Shown here piece after piece: positions 35,307 through 49,100 of a stretch of 64,000 nt of DNA. The notes under the pieces were generated by a model, which worked only from the letters and a program-made list of their open reading frames with translations, had not been told where the DNA came from and ran no database searches. Position 1 is the stretch's first letter, and the number at the start of each line of letters is the position of its first letter. The position numbers were made by a program, and so were the translations under genes. The stretch lies in contig NZ_CP009291.1 in NCBI RefSeq assembly GCF_000767465.1, forward strand, positions 186,001-250,000. Reading direction: 5' to 3'. Source of the stretch: Novosphingobium pentaromativorans US6-1. Lineage in GTDB: Bacteria; Pseudomonadota; Alphaproteobacteria; Sphingomonadales; Sphingomonadaceae.

Positions 35307-37140
35307 ATGGCCAAAGTGCGTCAAGACCAGCGAACTACGGACCATCAGGGTTCAAGCAGCCAATCTGCTGATGGCCTTTCGGCATCAGGAACCGTGACCG
35401 ATCACGCGGGCCAGAACAACCCGCTCTTTGCTACGCATTCCCTCAATCTGGCCGAGTTGTTTGAAGCCCAAGCCGGTGCGACACCCGATGCCATCGCTTT
35501 GGTTGAGGGCAAGCGGGAGCTGACCTACGCCGAGCTTGACCGGTATGCGGGGCACTTTGCCGAAATACTGTTGAACACGGGCGCTGGCCCCGAACAGGTG
35601 TTCGCGATCCTGTCGCCGGCCACGATCGAGAGCATTGTCGCGATCCTGGGCATCCTGAAGGCGGGTGCAGCCTATCTGCCGCTCGACCCCAACCAGCCAG
35701 ATACCCGCCTCGCGTCGATCCTCGGCGACGCGCGACCGAGCGGAATCGTGGCCCCGGAGGGAATGGGGAGACGCCTGCCCGAGCCGCTGCGCTCGCTCAG
35801 AATAGCGATGCCAGTTCTCACCTTTGCGCCTTCGGCGGTTCCGGCGGCGCCACAGAGGCAAGTTTCGCCGGATCAGATCGCCTATCTCATCTACACTTCC
35901 GGTAGCACGGGAGACCCGAACGCCGTCGCAGTCTCCCACCGTGCTATTATGCACTCGCTTCGCGCGCGGGGGCATCTTTATCCGGGCGCGCCAGGCGTCG
36001 CCTGCCTGACCGCTCCGCTGACCTTCGACATCTCCGTCGCCCAAATCTTCGCGACCCTCGGCGGCGGCGGAACCCTGGTGTTGGGTGTCGATCTGGCCGG
36101 ATTTCATGACTTGGCGCCGCGCTGGCGTGATGCGGTGCGGACAGTTATGTTGGCGTCGTCGGCTTATGCCGCCGTGCTTACAGATGACGATGCGCCGTTC
36201 GGCGCTAATTTGACGCGGGTCATCGTCGGTGGCGATGCGCTGCAACCGAGTCTGGTCCGGCGGCATTACGAGCAATTTGCCGCCGTCGCCCTGGTCAACG
36301 AATATGGTCCGACGGAAGCAACGATCTTCTCGACGGCGGCGCACATCGCTCCGGCAGAAGATGCGCCACCGATCGGGGCGCCGATTCTTGGGACGAGCCT
36401 TTATCTTCTCGATGAGCGACTGAAGCCCTGTTGTCCGGGCAAAACCGGAGAACTCTATATCGCCGGCGATAACCTCGCCCGTGGGTATTGGAGGCGTCCC
36501 GCTCCAACGGCCACGCGCTTCATCGCCAGCCCTTTTCAGCCCGGGGAACGTCTTTATCGAACCGGTGATCTGGCCAGCCAGCGGGAGGATGGTCAGTTCG
36601 TATTCCATGGGCGCGTCGACGATCAGCTCAAGGTTCGCGGCGTCCGGATAGAGCCCGGCGAGATCGCAGCCGCAATTCTTCGGGCGCCTAATGTCGAACA
36701 GGCCGAGGTGCTTGGCCTTCCGGCGGCCGATGGTGAACTTCGGCTGGCCGCCTATGTCGTGGGGCGTGCGCTCGATGAAGGCGCACTGCGCAAACATCTT
36801 TTTGCGGTTTTGCCGGATTATATGGTTCCGTCGGCGATTGTGGTGCTGGACGCGCTGCCGCTGACGGCGAACGGGAAGGTGGACCGCAAGGCGCTGCCTG
36901 CGCCGGGGCCCCAGGTGCGCGGGGGCGTGTCGGGGACGCCGGAAGAGGCGGTGCTGTGCGGCCTGGTTGGCGAGCTGCTGGGTCTGGAACGGGTGGGTCC
37001 GGAGGACGACTTCTTCGCGCTCGGCGGCCACTCGCTGCTGGCGGCGCGGTTGGTGGCGCGGGTGCGCAGCGTGCTGGGCCGGGTGCTGGGCATCCGCTCG
37101 GTGTTCGAGGCGCCGCGGCTGGGCGATCTGGTCGATCGGG
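35307..37140 (+). other. NRPS module 1: A1-PCP1 (loading module)
   Basis: The protein begins directly with an adenylation domain and has no condensation domain before it, so this is the loading module. The P-loop motif reads [11 protein letters not shown], with Asn where Lys is usual. The pocket residues, aligned by eye to GrsA, are D-I-A-L-I-G-E-I-F, which I cannot assign to a known amino acid. The A10 lysine is present (NGKVDRK). PCP1 has [11 protein letters not shown] and lies inside a block duplicated at PCP4. Confidence 0.8.
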
Positions 37141-40100
37141 TGCGGCAGGCGCCGCGGGCGACCCATGCCCTGACGGTGACACAACGGCCATCGCGCTTGC
37201 CGCTGTCGTTTGCGCAGGCGCGGCTGTGGTTCCTGGACCGTCTGGAAGGAGCCGACGCGGCCTACAACATCCCTCTGGCGGCACGGCTGCTAGGTGGGCT
37301 GGATAAGGCGGCGCTGGCGGCGGCGCTGGACGATGTGGCGATGCGCCACGAGAGCCTGCGCACGCTGCTGAAGGACGATGGCGGCGAGCCCTACCAGGAG
37401 GTGCTCGAACAGGCGCATGTCGTGCTGGATCGGCGGGCCTGTGCGCCGGATGCGGTCGACGCCGTGCTGGCGGCCGAGGCGGCGCGACCGTTCGACCTGG
37501 CGCGCGACCTGCCGCTGCGGGCGGTGCTGCTGGACCTGGGGCCGGACGATCATGTGCTGGCATTGGTCGTGCATCACATCGCGACCGACGGCTGGTCGAT
37601 GGGCCGGCTGCTGGAGGATCTGGCGATAGCCTATCGGGCGAGGGCGGCCGGAGAGGCGCCGGACTACGATCCACTACGGGTGCACTATGCCGACTATGCG
37701 CTGTGGCAGCGGGCGTTGCTGGGCGAGGAGACCGACCCAGAAAGCCTGATCGGACGCGAGATAAACTATTGGCGGACGGCCTTGGCGGGCGCGCCCACGG
37801 AACTGGCGCTGCCGCTGGATCATCCGAGGCCAGCCCGGCCCACGCGGCGCTCAGGGTCAGCGCCGATCGAAATCCCGGCGACGCTGGTTGCGGCCATAGC
37901 GCAGTTGGCGCGCGATCAGGGTGCGACGTCTTTCATGGTGCTGCATGCGGCGGTCTCGGCGCTGCTGATGCGGCTTGGCGCGGGCGACGATATTGTGATT
38001 GGAACGCCGGTTGCGGGGCGTGGAGATGCGGCGTTGGACCGGCTCGTGGGGTTCTTCGTCAACACGCTGGTGCTGCGACTGGACCTGGGCGGTGATCCGG
38101 ATTTCGGGGCGCTGGTGGCGCGGAGCCGCGAGGTGTGCCTTGACGCCTATATGAACCAGGACGTGCCGTTCGAGCGGTTGGTGGAGGTGCTCGACCCGCC
38201 GCGGGTGCTGGGGCGCCAGCCCTTGTTCCAGACGATGCTGGTGCTGAACAGCGGGGCGGAGGGCAGCTTTGCAGCGCCTGGTCTGAAGACGCGGCCCCTG
38301 TCCGTCAGCGTGCCAACGGCGAAGTTCGATCTGTGCTTCACCTTCACCGAAGAGGATGGAGTCTGGCGAGGCAGCCTGGAGTATAGCGCGGAGCTGTTCG
38401 ACCGGGCGAGTGCGGAGGGTCTGGCGGCGCGCCTGATCGGCCTGCTGGAGCAGGGTCTGGCGGACCCGGAGCAGCCGTTGTCGAAGCTGAGCGTGCTGCT
38501 GCCGGGTGAAGCGAGCCGGCTGACAGAGGATTTCGCGGGACCTCGGCGCTCGATGCCCGAACCCGCGACGCTGCCGGCGCTGTTCGAAGCGCAGGCCGCG
38601 CGCACGCCGAAGGCGATCGCGCTGACCGACTGGGAGCGATCGCTGGACTATGCCGGGCTCGAGGCCGCAGCCAACCGCATCGCCTGGCACCTGATCGGGC
38701 TGGGTGCGGGTCCCGAGACAGTGGTGGCGCTGGCGTTCGATCGGTCGATCGAGATGGTGGCGGCGGTGCTGGGCGTGCTGAAGGCCGGCGCCGCCTATCT
38801 TCCGCTCGACCCGGACCTTCCGGCCGAACGCCTCGACTTCCTGCTGTCCGATGCGCGGCCGCAGGCTGTGCTGACGACGCGCGTGCTCGCCGACCGCCTG
38901 TCAGGCCTGGCTGAGGCCGACGCCACGCTGATCGCGATTGACGACGATGCCGGTCTCGACGCCGCGCCTGCCCATGCGCCGATCGACACCGATCGCGTCA
39001 CGCCGCTCGACCCGAGGCATCCCGCCTATCTCATCTACACCTCAGGCAGCACCGGTCAGCCGAAGGCCGTCTGCATCGAGCATCGTCAGGTCTCGCGGCT
39101 TTTCGATGCGGCGCGTCCATGGATGGCCTTCGACGGCGGCGATGTCTGGACGTTGTTTCACGCCTACGCCTTCGATTTCTCAGTCTGGGAGATTTGGGGT
39201 GCACTGCTGCATGGCGGGCGGCTGGTGATCGTACCCAGTCTTGTTGTTCGCTCGCCCGATCAATTCCGATCCCTGATTGCCAAGGAAGGGGTGACGGTCC
39301 TCAACCAGACACCCTCGGCCTTCTATCAACTCAACCAGGCAGACGCCGCCGGAGACTTTGCTCCCTTTGCGCTGAGGACTGTGATCTTCGGAGGCGAAGC
39401 GCTCGACATTCCGCGGTTGCAGTCGTGGGTCGATCGGCATCCGGTGCGCCCTCGGCTGATCAATATGTACGGCATCACCGAAACGACTGTCCATGTGACC
39501 GCCGCGCCGATCGACCTGTCGACGATCGCTGCGAAACAGACGGGTTGGATTGGTACGGGGCTCACCGACCTTCAGGTCTACGTCCTGGATTCCGGGCTTG
39601 GTCTGTGTCCGCCGGGGGTGGTGGGGGAGCTCTATGTGTCAGGTGCCGGGCTGGCGCGCGGATATCACGGCCGCCCCGGGCTGACCGCATCGCGTTTCGT
39701 GGCGAGCCCGTTCGGGGATGGAGAGCGGCTTTACAGGACGGGCGACCGAGGGGCCTGGCGGGCGGACGGCCAACTCGTCTATCACGGTCGCGGCGACGAT
39801 CAGGTGAAGCTGCGCGGCTTCCGCATCGAGCCGGCGGAGATCGAGGCGGCGCTGCTCGACCAGCCCGAGGTGGTGCAGGCCGCAGTGGTGGTGCGAGGCG
39901 CCGGAGCCGATGCGCGCCTCGTCGGCTATGTAGTGGTGATGCCCGGTGCGGGCATCGACGTGACAGTGCTGCGCACGCGCCTGGCTGAGCGGTTGCCGGG
40001 CTATATGGTGCCCGCCGCGCTGGTCGCGCTGGATCGCCTGCCGCTGACGGTCAACGGCAAGCTGGACCGGGGCGCGCTGCCCGAGCCGACGGTGGCCGTG

Positions 40101-43100
40101 ACCGAGCATGTGGCGCCGGCCACGCCGGACGAGGTGACACTCTGTGCGATCGTCGCCGAGCTGGTCGGTGCCCCACAGGTCGGCATGGGCGACAACTTCT
40201 TCCATCTCGGCGGTCACTCGCTGATGGCGGTGCGCCTGGTCGCCCGCCTGCGCGAGCGCCTCGGTCGCGAGGTCTCCGTCCGCATGGTGTTCGAGCATCC
40301 CGTTCTCCAGGACCTCGCCAACGCCATCGCACGGGCGGCAAAGGCCGACGACACGCTGACCGTTCAGCCGCGCCCGGCCGAACTGCCGCTCTCCTTCGCC
40401 CAGCGGCGCGTCTGGCTGCTCAGCCAGATCGAGGGCGAAGGCGCTTACAATATTCCGATCCTCTGGCGTCTAGCCGGTCCGCTGGATATCGCGGCCTTGA
40501 GGGCGGCGATGGGCGACGTGGTCGCGCGCCACGAGGTGCTTCGCACCCGGATCGTTCAAGGAACGGGAGGACCCATCCAACAGGTCCTGGCCGCCGGGCA
40601 GGTGCAACCGCCCTTCCGGCTCGTCGCCATCCCCGAGGTTGACAGCACGTCGCTGATCGAAGCGGAAGCGGCGCGGGGCTTCGACCTAGCGTCGGACGAT
40701 CCGATCCGCACGACCCTGATCGAGCTGGCGCCACAGGATCACCTGCTCCTACTCGTCCTGCATCACGCGGCGGCGGACGGCGCATCGATAGCGCCGCTGC
40801 TCTCCGATCTGGCGCAGGCCTACGCGGCGCGGCAAGCTGGGGACGCGCCGGAGTTCACGCCACTGGAGGTAAGCTACACCGACTTCGCACTGTGGCAGCG
40901 GGCGCGATTGAATGAAGCGGCCGAAGCGGAGCACCTGGCCTATTGGCGTGCGAAACTCGCCGCATTGCCGGACGAGATCGCACTGCCGGTGGATCGCAAG
41001 CGACCGGCGCAGCCGAGCCACGAGAGCGGGGCTGTCACCATTAGGATAGCCCCGGACACGACTCGGCGACTGCGCCAGCTCGCCCGCGAGCAGAACGCGA
41101 CCCTGTTCATGGTTCTGGAAGCAGCTCTGTCCGTATTGCTGCATCGTCTCGGCGGGGGCGACGACATTGTGATCGGCACGGCGTCCGGCGGGCGCAAGAA
41201 CAGCAGCCTCGATGCGCTGGTCGGCTTTTTCGTCGATACGCTTGTCCTGCGTAACGATTTGAGTGGCGATCCGGACTTCGTTACTCTGCTTGCCCGTGTG
41301 CGAGCGACCTGCATCGACGCCTATGCTCACGACGCGCTGCCGCTTGAGCGGATCGTCGAGGCGCTCGACCCGCCCCGCATTGCAGGCCGCCAGCCGCTGT
41401 TCCAGACCATGCTGAGCCTTGAGGTTGGCCCGGCCGCCGCTCTCGACATGCCAGGCATCGCTGCCACGCCGGAGACAATCCTTGCCGCCGGACAATCGAA
41501 ATTCAGCCTGTCCTTCGAATTTCGGGATGACGGCGATGCCTTGACCGGCCGGCTGGAGTTTAGCGCCGATCTGTTCAATCGTTCGACGGCGGAAGACATC
41601 CTGGCCCGGCTCGGCCGATTGCTCGAGCAGGTCGGTCGCGACGCCAAGGTTCGGCTTTCGCGGCTGGACATTCTTTCCGAGGAGGAACGAGGGAGGCCGA
41701 CGGACGGGGCCGCCGCTGGCGAAACTCTAGCGCCGGACACATTGCTCAGCGAATTGATCTTGGCGCAGATTGTAGCAAAGAGCGAGGCACCCGCTATCCG
41801 ATGCGGCGACCAGATCGTGAGCTACTCGAAATTGGGTAACCAAGCCCATCGGCTTGCGCGTCTGCTGATTGCTGAAGGTGTCTACCCGGACGACCGGGTC
41901 GCAGTGTTGCTCGACAGTTCGATCGAGCACGTCGAAGCGGCGGTGGCCATTCTTCAGGCCGGCGGCGCTTATCTGCCGCTCGGTGTGGATCTGCCCGAAG
42001 AACGACTGAATTTCCTCCTTTCGGATGCGAAGCCTGCGCGCATTATTACTTCGGCCCAGTTCGCGACTCGTCTGCCTTCGGAGTTCCGTTCACAGGTCGT
42101 CTGTCTCGATGAGCCTGATACGCACTGTCGTCTCGCCACATTCTCGCCAGAGCCGCTCACCCAAGCGGAGCGGCGTGCTCCGCTCCGCAACGCCCATCTC
42201 GCCTACGTGATCTATACTTCGGGCAGTACTGGCCGCCCAAAAGGCGTTGGCATCAGCCATCACAGCATCGTCCACTATGTGGATCATGTGGCTCGGGAGA
42301 TCCTGGACGACGTCGCGGTCACTATGCCGTTGTTCACGGCGTTGGGCTTTGATCTCACACTCACAAGCATGCTGGTGCCGCTGTGTTGCGGCGGGGTGGT
42401 TGATGTCGTTCCGCCCATGGCGGCGGAAGCGGCTCTGGCGTCGGTCTTCGAAACGGACGCCGGATTTAACGCCATCAAACTGACACCCTCGCATCTGTCC
42501 ATGCTGACTGGTCTGCCCGCGGGAACCTCACCGATTCAGGTAGCGATCGTCGGCGGCGAGGCCCTGACCCCAGGTCAGGCGGATATCCTGCGGGCGCGCT
42601 GCCCCGGCATCCGCATCGTCAACGAATACGGCCCGACCGAAGCCACCATCGGCTGCATCGCAGCGACGGTGGAGGGGGCGGACATGGCGATCGGGCGACC
42701 TTATCCGAATGTCCGCGTCTATGTGCTCGACGAGCGACTGTGCCCCTGCGTGCCCGGCGTCGCTGGCGAACTCTATGTGGCTGGCATCGGATTGGCGCGT
42801 GGCTATCACGGGCGTCCCGGCCTGACGGCGACCCGCTTCATCGCCAGTCCATTCGTAGCCGGCGAGCGTCTATATCGTACGGGCGACCGCGTGATCTGCC
42901 GCCGCGATGGCGTGCTGGACTATCAGGGCCGCACTGACGATCAGGTCAAGATTCGGGGCGTGCGAGTGGAGCCCGGCGAGGTCGAGGCCGTCCTTGCCGC
43001 CCATCCGGATGTTGCGCAAGCAGCCGTGCTGGCCTTGCCCGAGCACGGCGGCGGCCTGCGGTTGGTCGCTTGTTTTGTCGCACGACCGGACAGACGGATC

Positions 43101-46100
43101 GAACCGGACAATTTGCACGCGGCGTTGGCCCGACAATTGCCCGATGCAATGATGCCGACAGCATTCGTTCCGATTGACGCCTTGCCGCTGACCCGAAACG
43201 GCAAGATCGACAAGGCTGCGTTGATCGGCATGGCAATTCCGCCTCACGTTCAAACTCATGACCTCACACCTTATGTGGCGCCGCGCACGTCCGAAGATCA
43301 CACGCTCTGCACAATTGTGGCTGATCTCCTCGGGCTGCCGCGAGTTGGCCTGGCTGATGATTTCTTCCGCCTTGGAGGACATTCGCTCCTTGCAGCCCAA
43401 CTGGTAGCGCGAGTGCGCGAGACGACCGGACGTGCGCTTTCTTTGCGGGCCGTGTTCCAATACTCCGTGCTTGCGAGGCTGGCCGAACATCTGGCTACTC
43501 TGGCCGAGGACGCAGCCGCGCCCCAGGCGTTGCTCATCGATCGAGACAGCGCCTTCGATCCCTTTCCACTTACGCCAGTCCAGCAGGCTTACTGGTTCGG
43601 ACGACAGCAACTTGTCGCACTCGGCGATGTCGCCTGCCATGTTTACGCCGAGCTTGTCGTTCGCAATCTGGACCTGCCACGTTTCACGGCGGCCTGGCGC
43701 ACTGTCATCGACCGGCACCCGATGCTGCGAGCGGTGATTGCGCCGGACGGAACTCAGCGGATTCTCCAGAGTGTGCCGCCCTTCGTCATCCCATGCGCGG
43801 ATTATGCCGATGTGTCCCAAGATGCCGGGGAGGCGGCGGTATCCGCTACCCGCGAGGCGATGTCGCATCAGGTGCTGCCTACCGACCGCTGGCCGCTGTT
43901 CGACGTCCGCGCTACGCGCCTGCGTGACGATGACTGGCGGGTGCATCTCAGCATCGATGCGCTCATTCTGGACGGCGAAAGCAACAACCGCCTTCTGCAA
44001 GAGGTATTCGACGAATATCGCGGCCGCACCGGATCACATCGGGCTCCGTCCGGCGCGGCGACCTTCCGCGATTACGTGCTGGCGACCGCGCAGCCGGATC
44101 TGGCGAACAAACAGGCTGAGGCCTATTGGGACGAGCGACTGGCCAGCTTGCCTCCCCCGCCGAACTTGCCGTTGGCGGTCGAACCTAGCGCGCTCGCCGA
44201 CGGCCGCTTCTCGCGTCTCCATGCCCGTATCGAGGAGGCACAGTGGAGCAGCCTGAAGCAGCGCGCAGCTGCCAGGGGTCTCACTCCGTCCAATGTGCTC
44301 ATGACCGCCTATGCTGAAGTGCTCGGCACATGGGCCGCGTCGGATGACTTCACCTTGAACCTGACGGTTGGCGACCGTCGGCCCCTCGCGCCCGATGTGG
44401 CGGGCATGCTGGGTGTGTTCACCAATCTCGTGCCGCTGGAGGTGCGGGCGGCGCGCACGGGGCCGTTCACCCAGCGGGCGCGCGCCCAGCAGCGGCAATT
44501 GGCGGCAGATCTCGATCATCGCGCCTTCAGCGGTGTCGATGTGCAGCGTCGGCTCGCCGCGCGGGCCGGCGATCCGTCAGCGGGCCTGCTGCCGATCGTC
44601 TTCACCAGCGTTCTCGGTGAAGCACAGGCTGAGCTGCCCGATGACGTCATCGACGTCGTTCATGGCATCACACAGACGCCGCAGACCTGGCTCGACAACA
44701 AAGTCTATGAGGTGGGTGGAACGGCGTTGGGTGTCGACTGGGACGCTCCGGCGGCGCTGTTCCCCGAAGGTCTGCTCGACGCCATGTTCGAGGCCTATGT
44801 CGGCCTGCTGCAAACCCTGGCCGACGATGATGCGGCGTGGGACGAGGCTGAACGAACGCTGTTGCCGCGTGCCCAGCGTGACCTGTACGACGCCGTCAAC
44901 GCCACCGCTGGCCGCCTGGGGGATGAGCTGCTGCATGAGCCGGTGCTAGCCGCTGCACAGGCGAACCCCGGCGCTGTGGCGATAATCGCCGATGGGCGGT
45001 CCTATGACTTCGCGTCGCTCTACACCGCAGTTCAGCATCAGGCGGCACGGCTGCGCGCGGTACTGTCCGACGAAGATGCGCTGGTCGCTGTCGTCATGGA
45101 AAAGGGGCCGGAGCAGATCATCGCGGTCCTCGCGGTCCTGGCGGCGGGTCGAGCTTTTCTCCCGATCAGCGCCGGGCAACCGGATCTGCGCATCGCGACC
45201 ATTCTGGCTGAATCCGGCGCGCGCGTTGCACTCACCCAGGCCCGCATCGAACGGGGCCGCGCCTGGCAGGAGGCGATCACTCTGCTCGATGTGGACATGG
45301 ACGCGTCCGTCGCGCCAGTCTCAGAGCCTTCGGCATCAGAGTCCCGACCGGTGTCGGCGGGCGATCTGGCCTATGTGATCTTCACATCCGGCAGCACAGG
45401 CAAGCCCAAGGGCGTTGCGATCAGCCATCGCGCCGCTCGCAATACCTTGGCGGATCTCCACGAGCGGCTCGGCTTGAACGCCTCGGACCGCGTGTTGTGG
45501 GTTTCGTCGCTCGAGTTCGATCTGTCGATCTTCGATATCTTTGGCGTGCTGGCCGCCGGCGGAGCGATCGTGGTCCCGAAGGTCGATGGGCAGCGCGATC
45601 CGATCCGTTGGGCCGAGGCCATCAAATTGGACAAGGTGACGATCTGGAACTCCGCGCCTGCGCTCGCCGACCTCATGATGACGGCGGCCGGCGACGCCGC
45701 TCCGGGCCTGATCGGCGGGCTGCGGGTCGTGATGTTGAGCGGCGACTGGATTCCGGTCGCTTTGCCGCCGCGCCTGTGCGAGGCCGCGCCCGAGGCGCAA
45801 TTGCTCAGCCTGGGCGGCGCCACCGAAGCGTCGATCTGGTCGATCCTTCATCCGATCGACGCTTCCGACGCAGCGCGGACGTCGGTGCCGTATGGCAAGC
45901 CGCTGCGCAATCAGCGCTTCCACGTCCTGAAGCCCGATTTCTCGCCGTGCCCGGTCCATGTGCCCGGCAAGCTGTTCATCGCAGGCGATGGGCTGGCGCT
46001 CGGCTACTGGAACAATCCGGTTGAAACGGGGGCCCGCTTCGTCCGGCATCCCGTCACCGGCGAGCGGCTTTACGATACCGGCGATCTGGGCCGCTACCTG

Positions 46101-49100
46101 CCAAACGGCGAGATCGAGTTCCTCGGTCGCGAGGACAGTCAAGTCAAGCTGCGGGGGTTCCGCATTGAGCTGGGTGAGATCGAGGCCCAGCTCTGCGGCT
46201 TGCCACAGATTGTCAGCGCCGCCGCGAGTCTGACGGGCGACAGCGACCGCACGCGCCGGATTGTGGCCTATGTTACTCTCGACCAACCTGGCGCCGGTGT
46301 CCGCAAAGCCGGCGAGATGGTCGATCCGCGCGCACACGCTGCCTTCGTCCTTGAACAACGCGGCCTGCCTGGCGCCGCCGATCCGCAGGTCTCCGTCGCG
46401 CTGCCCCTTGGCCAGTTTGACGAACAACAACGGTCTGGCTTTCTGGCGCGTCAGAGCTACCGCCATTTCGCCGAACGGCCCATCGGGGCCGCGGTTCTGG
46501 GCGCTTGGTTGAGCGTGTTGCGGGCCATGCCCGCTGAGAACGCGGCCTTGCCCAAGCGGCGCTATGCGTCCGCAGGCGGCCTCTATCCTGTGCGGCTCTA
46601 TGTGCTGGCCAAGGACGGCGCGGTCGCCGGACTTGACGGCGGAGCCTATGTCTACGACCCGGCTGGCCACACGCTGAACCCCGTCGGGGACCTCGCGTTC
46701 GATACCCATCTGTTCGACGGCGTGAACCGCGGCATCGCCGAGGGGGCCGCGCTGGCGATGCTGCTGGTCGGACACCTTCCGGCGATTGCGCCCATCTATG
46801 GCGACTGGGCGCGTGACGCCTGTCTGATCGAAGCCGGCGCCATGGGACAGGTTCTGGCCGATGCAGGGCCGGCGCTGGGCGTGGGCAGTTGCCTGGTTGG
46901 TGGCTTCGATGCGGACAGGTTGCAAGCCGACCTGGGACTGGCGGACGCCCAGACCAATCTGATCCTTGGCGCGATGCTGGCCGGACCGATCGATACTGCT
47001 CAGACAGAGGCCTGGAGCCCCTATGCGCCGCCGCCGTCGCTGCGTCAGCATTTCGATCCGGAAGACGCGCGCCGGCATCTTTTTGCGGTTTTGCCGGATT
47101 ATATGGTTCCGTCGGCGATTGTGGTGCTGGACGCGCTGCCGCTGACGGCGAACGGGAAGGTGGACCGCAAGGCGCTGCCTGCGCCGGGGCCCCAGGTGCG
47201 CGGGGGCGTGTCGGGGACGCCGGAAGAGGCGGTGCTGTGCGGCCTGGTTGGCGAGCTGCTGGGTCTGGAACGGGTGGGTCCGGAGGACGACTTCTTCGCG
47301 CTCGGCGGCCACTCGCTGCTGGCGGCGCGGTTGGTGGCGCGGGTGCGCAGCGTGCTGGGCCGGGTGCTGGGCATCCGCTCGGTGTTCGAGGCGCCGCGGC
47401 TGGGCGATCTGGTCGATCGGGTGCGGCAGGCGCCGCGGGCGACCCATGCCCTGACGGTGACACAACGGCCATCGCGCTTGCCGCTGTCGTTTGCGCAGGC
47501 GCGGCTGTGGTTCCTGGACCGTCTGGAAGGAGCCGACGCGGCCTACAACATCCCTCTGGCGGCACGGCTGCTAGGTGGGCTGGATAAGGCGGCGCTGGCG
47601 GCGGCGCTGGACGATGTGGCGATGCGCCACGAGAGCCTGCGCACGCTGCTGAAGGACGATGGCGGCGAGCCCTACCAGGAGGTGCTCGAACAGGCGCATG
47701 TCGTGCTGGATCGGCGGGCCTGTGCGCCGGATGCGGTCGACGCCGTGCTGGCGGCCGAGGCGGCGCGACCGTTCGACCTGGCGCGCGACCTGCCGCTGCG
47801 GGCGGTGCTGCTGGACCTGGGGCCGGACGATCATGTGCTGGCATTGGTCGTGCATCACATCGCGACCGACGGCTGGTCGATGGGCCGGCTGCTGGAGGAT
47901 CTGGCGATAGCCTATCGGGCGAGGGCGGCCGGAGAGGCGCCGGACTACGATCCACTACGGGTGCACTATGCCGACTATGCGCTGTGGCAGCGGGCGTTGC
48001 TGGGCGAGGAGACCGACCCAGAAAGCCTGATCGGACGCGAGATAAACTATTGGCGGACGGCCTTGGCGGGCGCGCCCACGGAACTGGCGCTGCCGCTGGA
48101 TCATCCGAGGCCAGCCCGGCCCACGCGGCGCTCAGGGTCAGCGCCGATCGAAATCCCGGCGACGCTGGTTGCGGCCATAGCGCAGTTGGCGCGCGATCAG
48201 GGTGCGACGTCTTTCATGGTGCTGCATGCGGCGGTCTCGGCGCTGCTGATGCGGCTTGGCGCGGGCGACGATATTGTGATTGGAACGCCGGTTGCGGGGC
48301 GTGGAGATGCGGCGTTGGACCGGCTCGTGGGGTTCTTCGTCAACACGCTGGTGCTGCGACTGGACCTGGGCGGTGATCCGGATTTCGGGGCGCTGGTGGC
48401 GCGGAGCCGCGAGGTGTGCCTTGACGCCTATATGAACCAGGACGTGCCGTTCGAGCGGTTGGTGGAGGTGCTCGACCCGCCGCGGGTGCTGGGGCGCCAG
48501 CCCTTGTTCCAGACGATGCTGGTGCTGAACAGCGGGGCGGAGGGCAGCTTTGCAGCGCCTGGTCTGAAGACGCGGCCCCTGTCCGTCAGCGTGCCAACGG
48601 CGAAGTTCGATCTGTGCTTCACCTTCACCGAAGAGGATGGAGTCTGGCGAGGCAGCCTGGAGTATAGCGCGGAGCTGTTCGACCGGGCGAGTGCGGAGGG
48701 TCTGGCGGCGCGCCTGATCGGCCTGCTGGAGCAGGGTCTGGCGGACCCGGAGCAGCCGTTGTCGAAGCTGAGCGTGCTGCTGCCGGGTGAAGCGAGCCGG
48801 CTGACAGAGGATTTCGCGGGACCTCGGCGCTCGATGCCCGAACCCGCGACGCTGCCGGCGCTGTTCGAAGCGCAGGCCGCGCGCACGCCGAAGGCGATCG
48901 CGCTGACCGACTGGGAGCGATCGCTGGACTATGCCGGGCTCGAGGCCGCAGCCAACCGCATCGCCTGGCACCTGATCGGGCTGGGTGCGGGTCCCGAGAC
49001 AGTGGTGGCGCTGGCGTTCGATCGGTCGATCGAGATGGTGGCGGCGGTGCTGGGCGTGCTGAAGGCCGGCGCCGCCTATCTTCCGCTCGACCCGGACCTT

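Noticed and set aside
35385..37184. Long open frame of about 599 codons on the minus strand opposite the first NRPS module
   Set aside because: It has an Arg/Pro/Gln/His-rich composition with no domain pattern. It lies antisense to clear NRPS coding sequence and is a GC-rich shadow.
45336..47955. Two long minus-strand open frames of about 709 and 560 codons opposite modules 4-5
   Set aside because: Part is a copy of the antisense frame of the duplicated block, and both are low-complexity. The sense strand carries all NRPS motifs.
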